Below, piece after piece: positions 53,398-63,200 of a DNA stretch of 64,000 nt. Positions within the stretch are counted from its first letter, which is position 1. Each line of letters opens with the position of its first letter. Source of the stretch: Alphaproteobacteria bacterium US3C007 (GTDB lineage: Bacteria > Pseudomonadota > Alphaproteobacteria > Rhodobacterales > Rhodobacteraceae); contig CP139918.1 in NCBI GenBank assembly GCA_034423775.1, positions 3,038,001 through 3,102,000 on the forward strand, read 5' to 3'. Both the position numbers and the translations under genes were made by a program. The notes under the pieces were generated by a model. The model ran no database searches. It saw only the letters and a program-made list of their open reading frames with translations, and was not told the origin of the DNA.

Positions 53398-54545
53398 TGT
53401 GGCGAAGCGCAGCGTCCAATGCGCTGACCTTTCTAATCTTGGTGTTTCTGCTGATCGGAGCGTTCGCGCTTTGGGGGCAGGCGCAATATTTTGGGGCAGG
53501 TCCGCTTTCTGAAGCAAAATGTTTGCTGGTTGACCGTGGTCAAACCATGCGCAAATTATCGCAGAAATTAGACGAGATGGGCGCCCTGTCACAACCTGCG
53601 ATATTTCGTATTGGCAGCGAGTATGAAAACAAAACAGCGCAATTAAAGGCAGGCAGTTTTTTAATTCCCCAAGGGTCTTCAATGCGCGAGATTGCAGATA
53701 TTGTAACCCGCGGTGGGGCAAATACCTGCGGTACTGAGATCGTGTTCCGCTTGGGAATTAACACAACGCAAGCTCAAATACGCGAAATGGATCCCGTCAC
53801 GCAAAAACTGATCGAAATCGATAGTTTTGAACTGTCACAAGCGCCACCCGCGGCTTATAAAAAAGCGATTGCTCTCCCGGGCTTGCGCTTCCGTTTAACC
53901 ATGGCCGAGGGCATAACCTCTTGGCAGGTGGTTGAAGCCCTATCAAATATTGATATTTTAACCGGTGATATTCTTGAAATTCCGGCCGAAGGCAGCCTTG
54001 CGACGATCAGTTATGAGCTGCGAAATGGAGATACAAGAACCGGGCTGTTGCAGCGCATGATCCAAACCCAAGAAAGCTATTTGGGTGAGGCTTGGGCCTT
54101 GCGCGCCGAGGGTTTGCCTCTCTCTACGCCCCAAGAGGCGCTGATACTTGCCTCGATTATCGAAAAGGAAACCGCCATGGCTGCCGAACGACGGCTCGTG
54201 GCCAGCGTGTTTATCAACCGTTTAAACAGAGGCATGCCGCTGCAAACCGATCCAACGGTGATTTATGGCATTACGAAAGGTCAAACTGTGCTGGGGCGCG
54301 GCTTGCGGCGCAGTGAATTGCGCAAAGATACCCCTTGGAACACGTATACGAATAAAGGATTGCCCCCGACGCCGATCGCCAATCCTGGTAAGGCGAGTAT
54401 TGAAGCCGCTTTGAACCCCGAGACGACAAATCTGGTGTTTTTTGTTGCCGATGGCACGGGCGGGCATGCCTTTGCCGAAACGCTGGCAGAGCATAATAAA
54501 AACGTCGCCAAATGGCGAAAAATTGAAGCCGTGCAATCAGAATAG
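53397..54545 (+). CDS. mltG: Endolytic murein transglycosylase MltG
   Basis: A 382-residue inner-membrane YceG/MltG-family protein that cuts nascent glycan strands and so sets their length. It has an N-terminal membrane segment (residues 9-29) and a LysM-like region. The catalytic Glu is in ASIIEKETAMAAERRLVASV near residue 254, followed by the family motif PLQTDPTVIYGIT near 280 and LPPTPIANPGKASIEAAL near 325. Placement directly after fabF is frequent in alphaproteobacteria. Confidence 0.93.
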   Translation: MWRSAASNALTFLILVFLLIGAFALWGQAQYFGAGPLSEAKCLLVDRGQTMRKLSQKLDEMGALSQPAIFRIGSEYENKTAQLKAGSFLIPQGSSMREIADIVTRGGANTCGTEIVFRLGINTTQAQIREMDPVTQKLIEIDSFELSQAPPAAYKKAIALPGLRFRLTMAEGITSWQVVEALSNIDILTGDILEIPAEGSLATISYELRNGDTRTGLLQRMIQTQESYLGEAWALRAEGLPLSTPQEALILASIIEKETAMAAERRLVASVFINRLNRGMPLQTDPTVIYGITKGQTVLGRGLRRSELRKDTPWNTYTNKGLPPTPIANPGKASIEAALNPETTNLVFFVADGTGGHAFAETLAEHNKNVAKWRKIEAVQSE

Positions 54546-54593
54546 CCAAACCCGTTCAAAATTATTTAACGTCGGCTAATAGACGTTCAAATC

Positions 54594-55352
54594 TTAGATC
54601 GAACCCGCTTCGACCATATAGTTATTTGCCGTGCACATGGCTGCATCATCTGAGGCCAAGAAGAGAACCATGCGCGCCACATAGACCGGATCGATCAAGT
54701 CGGGAAGGCATTGCCTTTTACGCTGATTTTCCAAACCTTCCGGCGTGACCCAAAGGTCTTTTTGGCGCTCGGTCATAATCCAGCCTGGTACAACGGTATT
54801 GACCCGAATGCGGTGTTTTCCCAAATCACGCGCCATCGTTCGGGTCAGGCCATGCACGGCCGATTTTGCGGTCGCATAGGCTGGAAACCCACCGCCTGCT
54901 TCCCACCATGAATTCGAGCCGATATTTATGATAGACCCGCCACCGCGTTCAATCATTCCTGGCGCAAGATGTTGTAATGTAAAGAATTGGTGACGTAAAT
55001 TTGTGGCCATGCGTTCGTCCCAATACTCAACCGTAACATCCTGCCAATCATGTCGGTCATCTCTTGCGGCATTGTTCACCACCACATCGGCGCTACCAAT
55101 CCGGTCAGTCAACGCATCCAAGGCTAATTTAAGCGCAGTAATATCGCGCAGGTCACAAATTTCAAACGCGACATCTGGGCCGAGCATTTCAGCCAATTCT
55201 GCGCTGCGTGTCTGATCTAGATCTAAAAACCCAACCTTCGCGCCTTGACCGGAAAAGGCCTTAACAATCTCGGCGCCAATCCCGGAGGCGCCGCCTGTCA
55301 TAAAAACTGTTTTCCCGGATAGGCTGGGAAAGCGTGCAAATTGTTGAGACAT
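54594..55352 (-). CDS. SDR-family aldose 1-dehydrogenase (XylB-like)
   Basis: A 252-residue SDR. The start at 55352 has AAAGGTATATTC upstream; the earlier in-frame option at 55373 is weaker. The Rossmann motif TGGASGIGAE is near residue 18, and YATAK carries the catalytic pair near 153. Landmarks DDRHDWQDV, YWDERMATNLRH and CTANNYMVEAGSI agree with Caulobacter xylose 1-dehydrogenase (XylB). It closely resembles the dehydrogenase at 3785-4555, sharing the TERQKDLWVT segment. It stands alone here, without a lactonase or sugar-acid dehydratase, so xylose as substrate is a guess. Confidence 0.75.
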   Translation of the reverse strand: MSQQFARFPSLSGKTVFMTGGASGIGAEIVKAFSGQGAKVGFLDLDQTRSAELAEMLGPDVAFEICDLRDITALKLALDALTDRIGSADVVVNNAARDDRHDWQDVTVEYWDERMATNLRHQFFTLQHLAPGMIERGGGSIINIGSNSWWEAGGGFPAYATAKSAVHGLTRTMARDLGKHRIRVNTVVPGWIMTERQKDLWVTPEGLENQRKRQCLPDLIDPVYVARMVLFLASDDAAMCTANNYMVEAGSI

Positions 55353-55573
55353 GAATATACCTTTTTGAAGCAAGTGGCGAGATGCGTAGAAAGCAATAGT
55401 TGGGGATTGCTGTCAACGGCCCGGTTAAGGGTTTTAGGCGCTGCGCGGTTCTGGCGCAGGCGCTTATTGTTTAAGGCAATTTATTTTCGACATAACGGAT
55501 TTGATTGATGATGTATTTTACAACTGGAGTGAGCAAGTTGGGCATGCCATGCCAATAATAATCGCATTAAAGC

Positions 55574-55600
55574 GCGCGCCCACAAGCGCGCCGCGCAAAA
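55574..55600 (-). terminator. GC-rich hairpin after the NDH-2/CNB gene
   Basis: On the minus strand two GCGCGC arms (55572-55577 and 55586-55591) flank an 8-base loop, followed by TTTAATG. It lies just past the stop of the NADH dehydrogenase fusion. The pairing is short and repetitive, so confidence is low. Confidence 0.35.
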
Positions 55601-55635
55601 GCATGCTCGATAAGATAATATGGTATTTTCAACAG

Positions 55636-57267
55636 TTACAAAGCTCTATCCCTGTTTTCAGCCTCGATGCTTCCAAGTCCCGAGTTTTGTAAATGGGTTT
55701 CGAAATATGTACGAAAGAAGGGAAGGCCCTCAGCAAGTTTTAAAAACTCATCGCGCGTTAACACCAAAACCTTTGTGTCTTCGATCGCAACCGCGGTGGC
55801 AATCCGCCGCGTTGCTCCTATCAGCAAACGTTCTCCAAAGTGATCGCCCGCGATAAGAACGCGGGATGTCTCTTCTCCGGTTTCGGGATCTATGCCCGTG
55901 ATTTCTACGCTGCCGCTAGCGATCGTGTAAAACCCGTCTGAGCGCGCGCCATTTTCGTAAATTCGATCCCCCGCGCGGTATAAAACATATCGCGCATCTT
56001 GCGGCTTTTCCGAATTAATCTGAACCACTGAGCGGGGAGAAAACCCGTCCATCAGCCAGTTCCAAAGCACAGAGATGCGGGTTTGCATGCCGGGTAAAAA
56101 CGAAATGTAATAGACCCGCCATAACAACCAGGCCAAACGGCCTGTCAGCTTGATACCATAAACTTCCGCGACACCGCGCCCGGCGCCAAGCGAGGCCAGC
56201 GATCCTTTTGAACTGTAATGAAACTTCTTCAAATTCTGATTTTGAAGGGCTGCAACAACATTTTGTGCCAAATGCTTTGCCTCTCGCACGGCAAATTGGG
56301 CTGTTGGAGGGGCAAAATCTTCGCGGGCTGAGGCCGTATCAGTCATTGGTATTAACGCACAATCCCCAATCGCCCAAATGTTTTCAAACCCATCCGCCCG
56401 AAAATCACGCCGAACCAAAATACGCCCCTGCTCAAGCGTTAGAGGCATCTTAGCAACCACGGGCGCCGGCGTATTGCCAATGGTGGCCACGATGGTGCGC
56501 GTATCAATCACCTCTCCGGTTGTGGTGACAAGCTGCGTCCCCGTTGCTTCTGCGACACCGACGCCAAGCTGCACTTCAATGCCCCGCTCGTTTAATTTGT
56601 TCTGCGCATAAGCGGCGAGACTTTCAGGCATTTCATTCAAGATACGATCGGCAAATTCTAACACGACAACGCGTATTTCTGGGGCATTTATATTTGGATA
56701 GTAGCGTAACGAGCGATCGATCAATTCTTTTATCTCACCCACGGTTTCAATTCCCGAAAACCCCCCACCGATCACGGTGAAGGTAAGGGCGCCTTTCTTC
56801 ACCTCGGGAAGGCGGGTGATATCCGCATGTTCCAGCCGCTCGATCACGTGCGCCCTTAACCGCCGCGCATCACTGAGCGTTTTCATGGTGAAGGCGTGTT
56901 CGCTTAGGCCGGGTGTGCGGGTTAAATCGCTTCCAGACCCCAGCGCAATAATCAGGTGATCATACTCCAACACCGTAGGTCGGCGCTGTACACCTTGAAA
57001 AACGGTTACAGTTTGCGCCTCTGGGTTGATACTATCAACCTCAGCTTTTCGTATAAAAATCTCCCGCGTGAGAAAGCGCAAAGGCGAAACAGCATTTACC
57101 GCTGAAATCGCGCCGCCTGCCACCTCGGGCAAGAGAGGTTGGAACACAAAATAATTCTCACGATTTACAACTTCGATTGCCGCTTTTTTGCCCATTAAGC
57201 GTTGCAGATTGCGGGCAGCGTATAATCCAGCGAAACCCCCGCCCAAAATCAAAACCCGATGTACCAT
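55636..57267 (-). CDS. Type II NADH dehydrogenase fused to a cyclic-nucleotide-binding domain
   Basis: A 543-residue protein. Residues 1-about 415 form an NDH-2 flavoprotein: FAD motif VLILGGGFAGLYAARNLQ at residue 5, NADH motif FTVIGGGFSGIETVGE near 167, FAD-binding IWAIGDCALIP near 300, and a membrane-facing C-terminus near 375-410. Residues 426-543 form a CNB domain with the phosphate-binding cassette HFGERLLIGATRRIATAVA, keeping the key Glu and Arg. NDH-2 passes electrons from NADH to quinone without pumping. The added CNB domain suggests control by cAMP or a similar ligand, which is inferred. It is one continuous frame without a break. Confidence 0.88.
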   Translation of the reverse strand: MVHRVLILGGGFAGLYAARNLQRLMGKKAAIEVVNRENYFVFQPLLPEVAGGAISAVNAVSPLRFLTREIFIRKAEVDSINPEAQTVTVFQGVQRRPTVLEYDHLIIALGSGSDLTRTPGLSEHAFTMKTLSDARRLRAHVIERLEHADITRLPEVKKGALTFTVIGGGFSGIETVGEIKELIDRSLRYYPNINAPEIRVVVLEFADRILNEMPESLAAYAQNKLNERGIEVQLGVGVAEATGTQLVTTTGEVIDTRTIVATIGNTPAPVVAKMPLTLEQGRILVRRDFRADGFENIWAIGDCALIPMTDTASAREDFAPPTAQFAVREAKHLAQNVVAALQNQNLKKFHYSSKGSLASLGAGRGVAEVYGIKLTGRLAWLLWRVYYISFLPGMQTRISVLWNWLMDGFSPRSVVQINSEKPQDARYVLYRAGDRIYENGARSDGFYTIASGSVEITGIDPETGEETSRVLIAGDHFGERLLIGATRRIATAVAIEDTKVLVLTRDEFLKLAEGLPFFRTYFETHLQNSGLGSIEAENRDRAL

Positions 57268-57764
57268 TTCAAATAAACCTTTTTACGCCGCGCGTATTTG
57301 CTGTTTAACTTAATCCACCATGCTTTCATATCCTTTGTGAGGAATTAATCCAAAAGCATAAGTTTGCTATTTTAATTGCGAATATGAATGTTTTTGAATT
57401 CAACGGAAAAAACGTTTTACCTTCTTTGCACCGCGTTAAAATTAACAAAACCACCTGTAATAATTACGATCCGGTTTAATGCGGTTAGTTTTACGCAAAA
57501 GGCTTTTGAAAACTTACCTTTCAATCTTTCACTGCGTTAACAACTTTAGGAACTAAATTATGGCGCGCTTTTATAAATTTTATGTACGCAACGCTTTGCA
57601 GCCAGATGGCAGAGATCAGAAAAAATATACGCCAAGCTCGGAAATACCGTTTAAATTTTGCGTGCAATCGCCTTTCCTGAATAGGTGGATTCTTTATGCA
57701 GACTTATAAAAATAGCGTTCAAAAAAGTAACACCTCGATTAGAAAATAGGGTTTAATAGCGTTT
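57268..57764. other. Intergenic region between the NDH-2/CNB gene and the GMC oxidoreductase gene
   Basis: These 497 A/T-rich bases contain the divergent promoters of the two flanking genes. The only possible gene is a small frame at 57560-57709, listed separately. No RNA structure, repeat or known operator is recognised. Confidence 0.6.
57560..57709 (+). CDS. Possible small protein (49 residues)
   Basis: An ATG at 57560 is preceded by TTAGGAACTAAATT and opens a 49-codon frame ending in TAA. The product would be basic (start MARFYKFYVRN) with no known motif or membrane segment. The codon use is plausible but the length is close to chance. I do not recognise it and give no function. Confidence 0.22.
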   Translation: MARFYKFYVRNALQPDGRDQKKYTPSSEIPFKFCVQSPFLNRWILYADL

Positions 57765-59354
57765 ATGGAATTTGATTACATTATTGTTGGGGCGGGCAGC
57801 GCGGGCTGTGTTTTGGCGAAGCGTTTGGTCGAGGCGGGTCATAAAACATTGCTGTTAGAGGCGGGGGGGCGTGATAATTATCACTGGGTGCATATACCAA
57901 TGGGTTATTTATATTGCATTGATAATCCACGCACAGATTGGCAGTTTAAAACACAACCACAGATCGGTTTGAACAATCGCAGCTTGTTATACCCACGCGG
58001 AAAAATATTAGGTGGTTGCAGCTCCATAAACGGAATGCTCTATTTGCGCGGGCAGGCCGCGGATTATGATCACTGGCGACAATTAGGCCTTGTGGGCTGG
58101 GGGTGGGATGACGTGCTGCCTTATTTTAAAAAATCCGAAGATTATGTAGATGGGGCATCTGAATATCACGGGGCGGGCGGTGAATGGCGCGTTGAGCGGC
58201 AAAGGCTGCATTGGCCAGTGTTGGATGATTGGCGTCGGGCTGCGATAAGCGCAGGCATTCCGCCGGTGGATGATTTCAACACAGGCGATAATGAAGGGGT
58301 TGGATATTTCAAAGTAAATCAACGCTCCGGCTGGCGATCAAATACGGCAGGCTCTTTTCTTAAAACGATCAAACACAAAGATAACCTATATTTAAAAACG
58401 CATGCCCAAACGCGGCGCGTCATTGTAAAACAAAACCGTGCGGTTGGGGTAGAGTATCAACAAGGCGCAACCCAAAAAACGGCTTATGCAAGGGCGGAAG
58501 TCATTCTGTGCGCGGGGGCTATAGGATCTCCGCATCTTTTGCAATTATCGGGGATAGGGCCCGCGCCGCATCTACAAGCGCATGGCGTTGAAGTGCTTCA
58601 CCATAGTCCCGAAATTGGCGCAAATCTGCAAGATCACCTGCAGTTGCGCTGTTCATGGCGTTTAACGGGGGCAAAAACGCTGAATACTTTGGCCAATTCG
58701 GTTTTTGGGAAAGCTAAAATTGCTGGTGAATATTTACTTAAACGGTCTGGACCCATGTCGATGGCGCCCTCTCAATTGGGGGCTTTTGCAAAATCACGCC
58801 CGGATGTGGCAACGGCAGATTTAGAATACCATGTGCAGCCTTTGTCTTTAGATGCTTTTGGCGAACCACTTCATGATTACCCCGCAATCACCGCCTCTGT
58901 TTGCCATTTGCGGCCTGAAAGCCGCGGAGAGGTGCGGCTTTCCAGCTCAAACCCCCTTGATGCCCCCTTAATATCTCCCAATTTTCTGTCTAGCGAAGGC
59001 GATCGATTGGTGGCAATCGATGCAATTAACCTCACGCGAAAGATTATGGCGCAGCCCGCCTTGCAGCAATATCAGCCAAAAGAGCAAAAACCAGGGCTGC
59101 AAGCGCAAACGGATCACGATCTAATTCACGCGGCGGGAGAGATTGGGACAACGATTTTTCATCCAACATGTAGCGTGCGTATGGGGCAAGATGTAACGGC
59201 GCCCTTGACCGAAAAACTGCACCTTCGCGGCATAGAAGGCTTAAGAGTGGCCGATGCCAGCGCAATGCCGTGTATTACCAGCGGAAACACCAACGCTCCA
59301 ACCATCATGATTGCAGAAAAAGCAGCAGATTTAATCTTAAACAGCCAGCAATGA
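57765..59354 (+). CDS. GMC-family oxidoreductase (choline/alcohol dehydrogenase type)
   Basis: A 529-residue FAD flavoprotein of the glucose-methanol-choline family. The ADP-binding motif YIIVGAGSAGCVLAKRL is at residue 4, the GMC signature 1 (RGKILGGCSSINGMLYLRG) near 77, signature 2 (GAIGSPHLLQLSGIG) near 247, and the catalytic His-Asn region SAMPCITSGNTNAPTIMIAEKAA near 500. It resembles choline dehydrogenase and polyethylene glycol/alcohol dehydrogenases; no betaine aldehyde dehydrogenase or transporter is adjacent, so choline as substrate is not supported here. Upstream lies a long intergenic region. Confidence 0.9.
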   Translation: MEFDYIIVGAGSAGCVLAKRLVEAGHKTLLLEAGGRDNYHWVHIPMGYLYCIDNPRTDWQFKTQPQIGLNNRSLLYPRGKILGGCSSINGMLYLRGQAADYDHWRQLGLVGWGWDDVLPYFKKSEDYVDGASEYHGAGGEWRVERQRLHWPVLDDWRRAAISAGIPPVDDFNTGDNEGVGYFKVNQRSGWRSNTAGSFLKTIKHKDNLYLKTHAQTRRVIVKQNRAVGVEYQQGATQKTAYARAEVILCAGAIGSPHLLQLSGIGPAPHLQAHGVEVLHHSPEIGANLQDHLQLRCSWRLTGAKTLNTLANSVFGKAKIAGEYLLKRSGPMSMAPSQLGAFAKSRPDVATADLEYHVQPLSLDAFGEPLHDYPAITASVCHLRPESRGEVRLSSSNPLDAPLISPNFLSSEGDRLVAIDAINLTRKIMAQPALQQYQPKEQKPGLQAQTDHDLIHAAGEIGTTIFHPTCSVRMGQDVTAPLTEKLHLRGIEGLRVADASAMPCITSGNTNAPTIMIAEKAADLILNSQQ

Positions 59355-59774
59355 TATGCGCTTTAGGCGCAATAGCTCGTTTCGTCGCGCATCGCAGGTT
59401 ACGTGTTCCTTGGGAACCCGCTGTCAGAATCAGGTTTTATGTGGCCGCGTGGATTAAAAAATTGCGCGTTTAAAGCGTTTGTCGCTGCGCAACGCCACTC
59501 TCAATCGTCTAATATTCAAAACTTTCAGATCAGACTGGGAAACATGAGGTTAAAGCAGGTCTATTTGAGCCACCTATTTTACCAAAAACTCCCTGGAACA
59601 AAGGTGCACACCCAAATAAACGTTATAAGAAAAGCGCATATTTAGACATTTTTGACATGTTTCAATCAGTATATATAGACCTGATACTTTGCCGCATGCG
59701 ACCAAAGTTAATGCATTAAAAATGCTTAAATTAAGAGCATATGCGCATTGATAAAGGAAAACAGCTAAAGCGCC

Positions 59775-59939
59775 GTGACCAAACTGCATCAAAAGCCATT
59801 GGATAAGTTTGAGATCTTGCTTTGGTATTTTGCGGAACATATCACGCAAAATGAATCGGCGGGCTATCGCTATATGTGTTTGCATAAAGCTCAAGTTCTT
59901 CTGCTAACCTTTAAGAAAAACTCAGTTTTTCTCAAGTGA
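59775..59939 (+). CDS. Possible small protein (54 residues, GTG start)
   Basis: A GTG at 59775 opens a 54-codon frame ending with TGA at 59937-59939. The product would begin VTKLHQKPLDKFEILLWYF. AAAGGAAAA lies 15 bases upstream, rather far for a ribosome site. No known domain is recognised and the frame could be chance. Confidence 0.2.
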   Translation: MTKLHQKPLDKFEILLWYFAEHITQNESAGYRYMCLHKAQVLLLTFKKNSVFLK

Positions 59940-60075
59940 TGACATACCCAGACATATTTAAGCCTCTGGCGTAACTTGCAAGTTGAGATTTGGAAAAAAT
60001 TCCAGACTGTGAAGTCAAGTAATTTTATTTGAAAATTTTTAAAAAAACCGATTGACCAACCCCACACATATACGT

Positions 60076-60091
60076 CAATTTGTGCAAATTG
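60076..60091. promoter_or_regulatory. Perfect inverted repeat upstream of nrdJ
   Basis: CAATTTG and CAAATTG flank TG in a 16-base perfect palindrome-like site, about 150 bases before the nrdJ start. It may be an operator for a dimeric regulator. It does not match the NrdR-box consensus well, so the regulator is unknown. Confidence 0.35.
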
Positions 60092-60237
60092 GCTCGCATG
60101 ACACAAGATGTGGTGTTAGGGCAGGGCGGCAGACGAAATGAAATGGTTGTTTGACCTTCGGAAACACGCGTTGGGGCTCAGATGGCCGTTGCGCCAATCA
60201 GCCGGGAACCGGCGAGTATAAAAAGAGGCACGTTAAA

Positions 60238-63200
60238 ATGAAAATTGAACGCAATTTTACAAAAAAATCAGCCGATGCATATGGCGGGATTGAGTTTGTC
60301 ACCACATCCTCAGAAATCAAAAATCCCGACGGTACGGTTGTTTTTTCGCTTGAGAATATTGAAGTGCCAGCGACATGGTCGCAGGTTGCAAGCGATGTGA
60401 TTGCGCAGAAATATTTTCGCAAAGCGGGCGTACCGACCGAATTGAAGCGCGTTAAGGAGGCAGGCGTCCCCGAGTTTCTTTGGCGCTCGGTCGCGGCATC
60501 ACCCTCAACGCCGATCACCGGCGAAACGTCTTCAAAGCAGGTATTCAACCGTTTGGCGGGAGCTTGGGCGTATTGGGGCTGGAAGGGTGGCTATTTTTCA
60601 ACCGAAGAAGATGCGCGCGCGTATTATGACGAAATGCGCCATATGCTGGCGACCCAGCGCGCTGCGCCCAACAGTCCACAATGGTTCAATACAGGCCTGC
60701 ATTGGGCTTATGGTATTGATGGTCCAAGCCAGGGTCACCATTACGTGGATTACAAAACCGGCAAGCTTGTAAAATCAAAATCTGCTTATGAGCATCCGCA
60801 ACCACACGCTTGCTTCATTCAATCAGTCTCAGATGATTTGGTGAATGAGGGTGGTATTATGGATCTGTGGGTGCGCGAAGCGCGCCTGTTCAAATACGGA
60901 TCCGGCACCGGCACTAACTTTAGTTCATTGCGCGGCGATGGTGAGCCGCTTTCTGGGGGCGGAAAATCATCCGGTCTGATGGGCTTTTTAAAAATTGGTG
61001 ACCGCGCCGCTGGGGCGATAAAATCGGGCGGTACAACGCGCAGAGCCGCCAAAATGGTCATTTGTGACGCGGATCATCCCGATATTGAAAATTTCATCAA
61101 TTGGAAAGTGAAAGAAGAACAAAAGGTTGCCAGTATCGTCGCGGGCAGCAAAATGCATGAGGCCAAGCTGAATGAAATATTTGCCGCAATCCGGGCTTGG
61201 GATGGAAGCAGCGAAGATTCGGTAGATCCAAGCAAGAACACCTCTTTGAAATCGGCAATTCGGGCGGCAAAGAAAGTTGCTATCCCGGAAACATATGTGA
61301 AGCGGGTTCTGGATTACGCCAAGCAGGGCTATGATAGCATTGAATTCCCAACCTATGATACAGATTGGGATAGCGAGGCCTACGCCTCTGTGTCGGGTCA
61401 AAACTCAAACAACTCGATTCGCGTAACAGATGCGTTTCTGAAGGCGGTGGAAAACGATGCGGATTGGGAATTGCTACGTCGTACGGATGGATCGGTCGCC
61501 AAAACCATCAAAGCCCGGAAGCTGTGGCAGGATGTTGGACATGCGGCTTGGGCCTGCGCCGATCCGGGCATTCAATATCACGATACGGTAAACGCTTGGC
61601 ATACATGCCCCGAAGATGGTGAAATCCGCGGCTCTAACCCGTGTTCAGAATATATGTTCTTGGATGATACGGCCTGTAACTTGGCCTCTATGAATTTATT
61701 AACGTTCTTAAAGGACGGAAAATTCCAATCTGCCGATTACATGCACGCGACGCGGCTTTGGACTGTGACGTTGGAAATTTCTGTGATGATGGCGCAGTTC
61801 CCATCAAAAGAGATTGCGCAGCGGTCTTATGATTTTAGAACGCTTGGTTTGGGTTATGCCAATATTGGCGGTTTGCTCATGAATATGGGCTACGGCTATG
61901 ACAGCGTTGAGGGGCGTGCGCTTTGCGGGGCATTAACCGCATTAATGACCGGTGTGAGCTACGCAACAAGCGCTGAAATAGCGGGTGAATTGGGGGCGTT
62001 CCCGGGGTATAAAAAGAACGCCGAGCATATGCTGCGCGTGATCCGCAATCATCGGAACGCGGCGCAAAGCGCCGTGGATGGGTATGAGAAACTGGACGTA
62101 AAACCGTTGCCGCTGGATGCCGCGAATTGCCCGGATCAAAGCCTGGTAGAGCTTGCCCGCAACAGCTGGGATCAAGCGTTGGATCTGGGGCAGAAGCACG
62201 GCTATCGCAACGCGCAAACGACCGTAATTGCGCCCACGGGCACGATTGGGCTGGTTATGGATTGTGATACTACCGGCATCGAGCCCGATTTCGCGCTTGT
62301 AAAGTTTAAAAAGCTTGCAGGAGGTGGATATTTTAAAATTATCAACCGTTCAGTGCCCGGAGCGCTCGAAAAGCTTGGCTATAGTAGTTCGAAAATAGAA
62401 GAGATTGTGTCATATGCGGTGGGTCATGGAAGCATTGGTAACGCGCCCGCGATCAACCATACGAGCTTAATCGGACATGGGTTTGGAAAAACAGAGCTGG
62501 ATAAGATTGAAGCGGCGCTGGCCTCTGCTTTTGACATCCGCTTTGTGTTCAATCAATGGACGCTGGGCGCTGATTTTTGCACGAAAGTGTTGGGCATTCC
62601 TGCGGCTAAGCTGAATGATCCAAGCTTTGACCTGCTGCGTCACTTGGGTTTCTCAAAGGCCGAAATTGACGCTGCAAATGATCATGTATGCGGAACCATG
62701 ACGCTTGAGAATGCGCCACATCTGTCAGAATCGCATTATGAAATCTTTGATTGCGCCAACCCATGTGGAAAAAAAGGCAAGCGCTTTCTAAGCGTGAACA
62801 GTCATATTTACATGATGGCTGCTGCGCAGTCATTTATTTCGGGTGCTATCTCAAAGACCATTAACATGCCGAATGATGCGACAATTGAAGATTGTCAAAA
62901 GGCTTATGAGTTGAGCTGGTCATTGGGTGTAAAGGCAAACGCTTTATATCGCGATGGATCGAAGCTTTCGCAACCTTTAGCCGCGGCGCTGGTTGAGGAC
63001 GACGATGAGGCCGCGGAAATACTTGAAACGGGCAGCCAACAAGAAAAAGCAGCGGTAATTGCTGAAAAAATTGTTGAGAAAGTCGTGGTAAAAGAGATTA
63101 TAAAATCACATCGCGAAAAGATGCCGCATCGCCGCAAAGGTTATACCCAAAAAGCCATCGTCGGCGGGCACAAAGTCTACCTTAGAACCGGCGAATATTC

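Larger units (their letters stand above)
59355..60237. other. Long intergenic region upstream of nrdJ
   Basis: These 883 bases hold no convincing large gene. They include a possible 54-codon frame (59775-59939), a perfect inverted repeat at 60076-60091, and a GC-rich leader before nrdJ with a hairpin at 60201-60213. An ATCAG/CTGAT inverted repeat around TATATATAG lies near 59666-59686. The region shows A/T-rich stretches, especially 60010-60055, and probably carries the nrdJ promoter. Confidence 0.6.

Noticed and set aside
59574..59894. 106-codon minus-strand frame in the gap before nrdJ
   Set aside because: It has no clear ribosome site or known domain. The region is A/T-rich and the frame overlaps a plus-strand candidate, so neither is convincing.
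60010..60075. NrdR boxes upstream of nrdJ
   Set aside because: The sequence CACACATATACG recalls half of an NrdR box, but no pair of boxes with the usual spacing matches the consensus.
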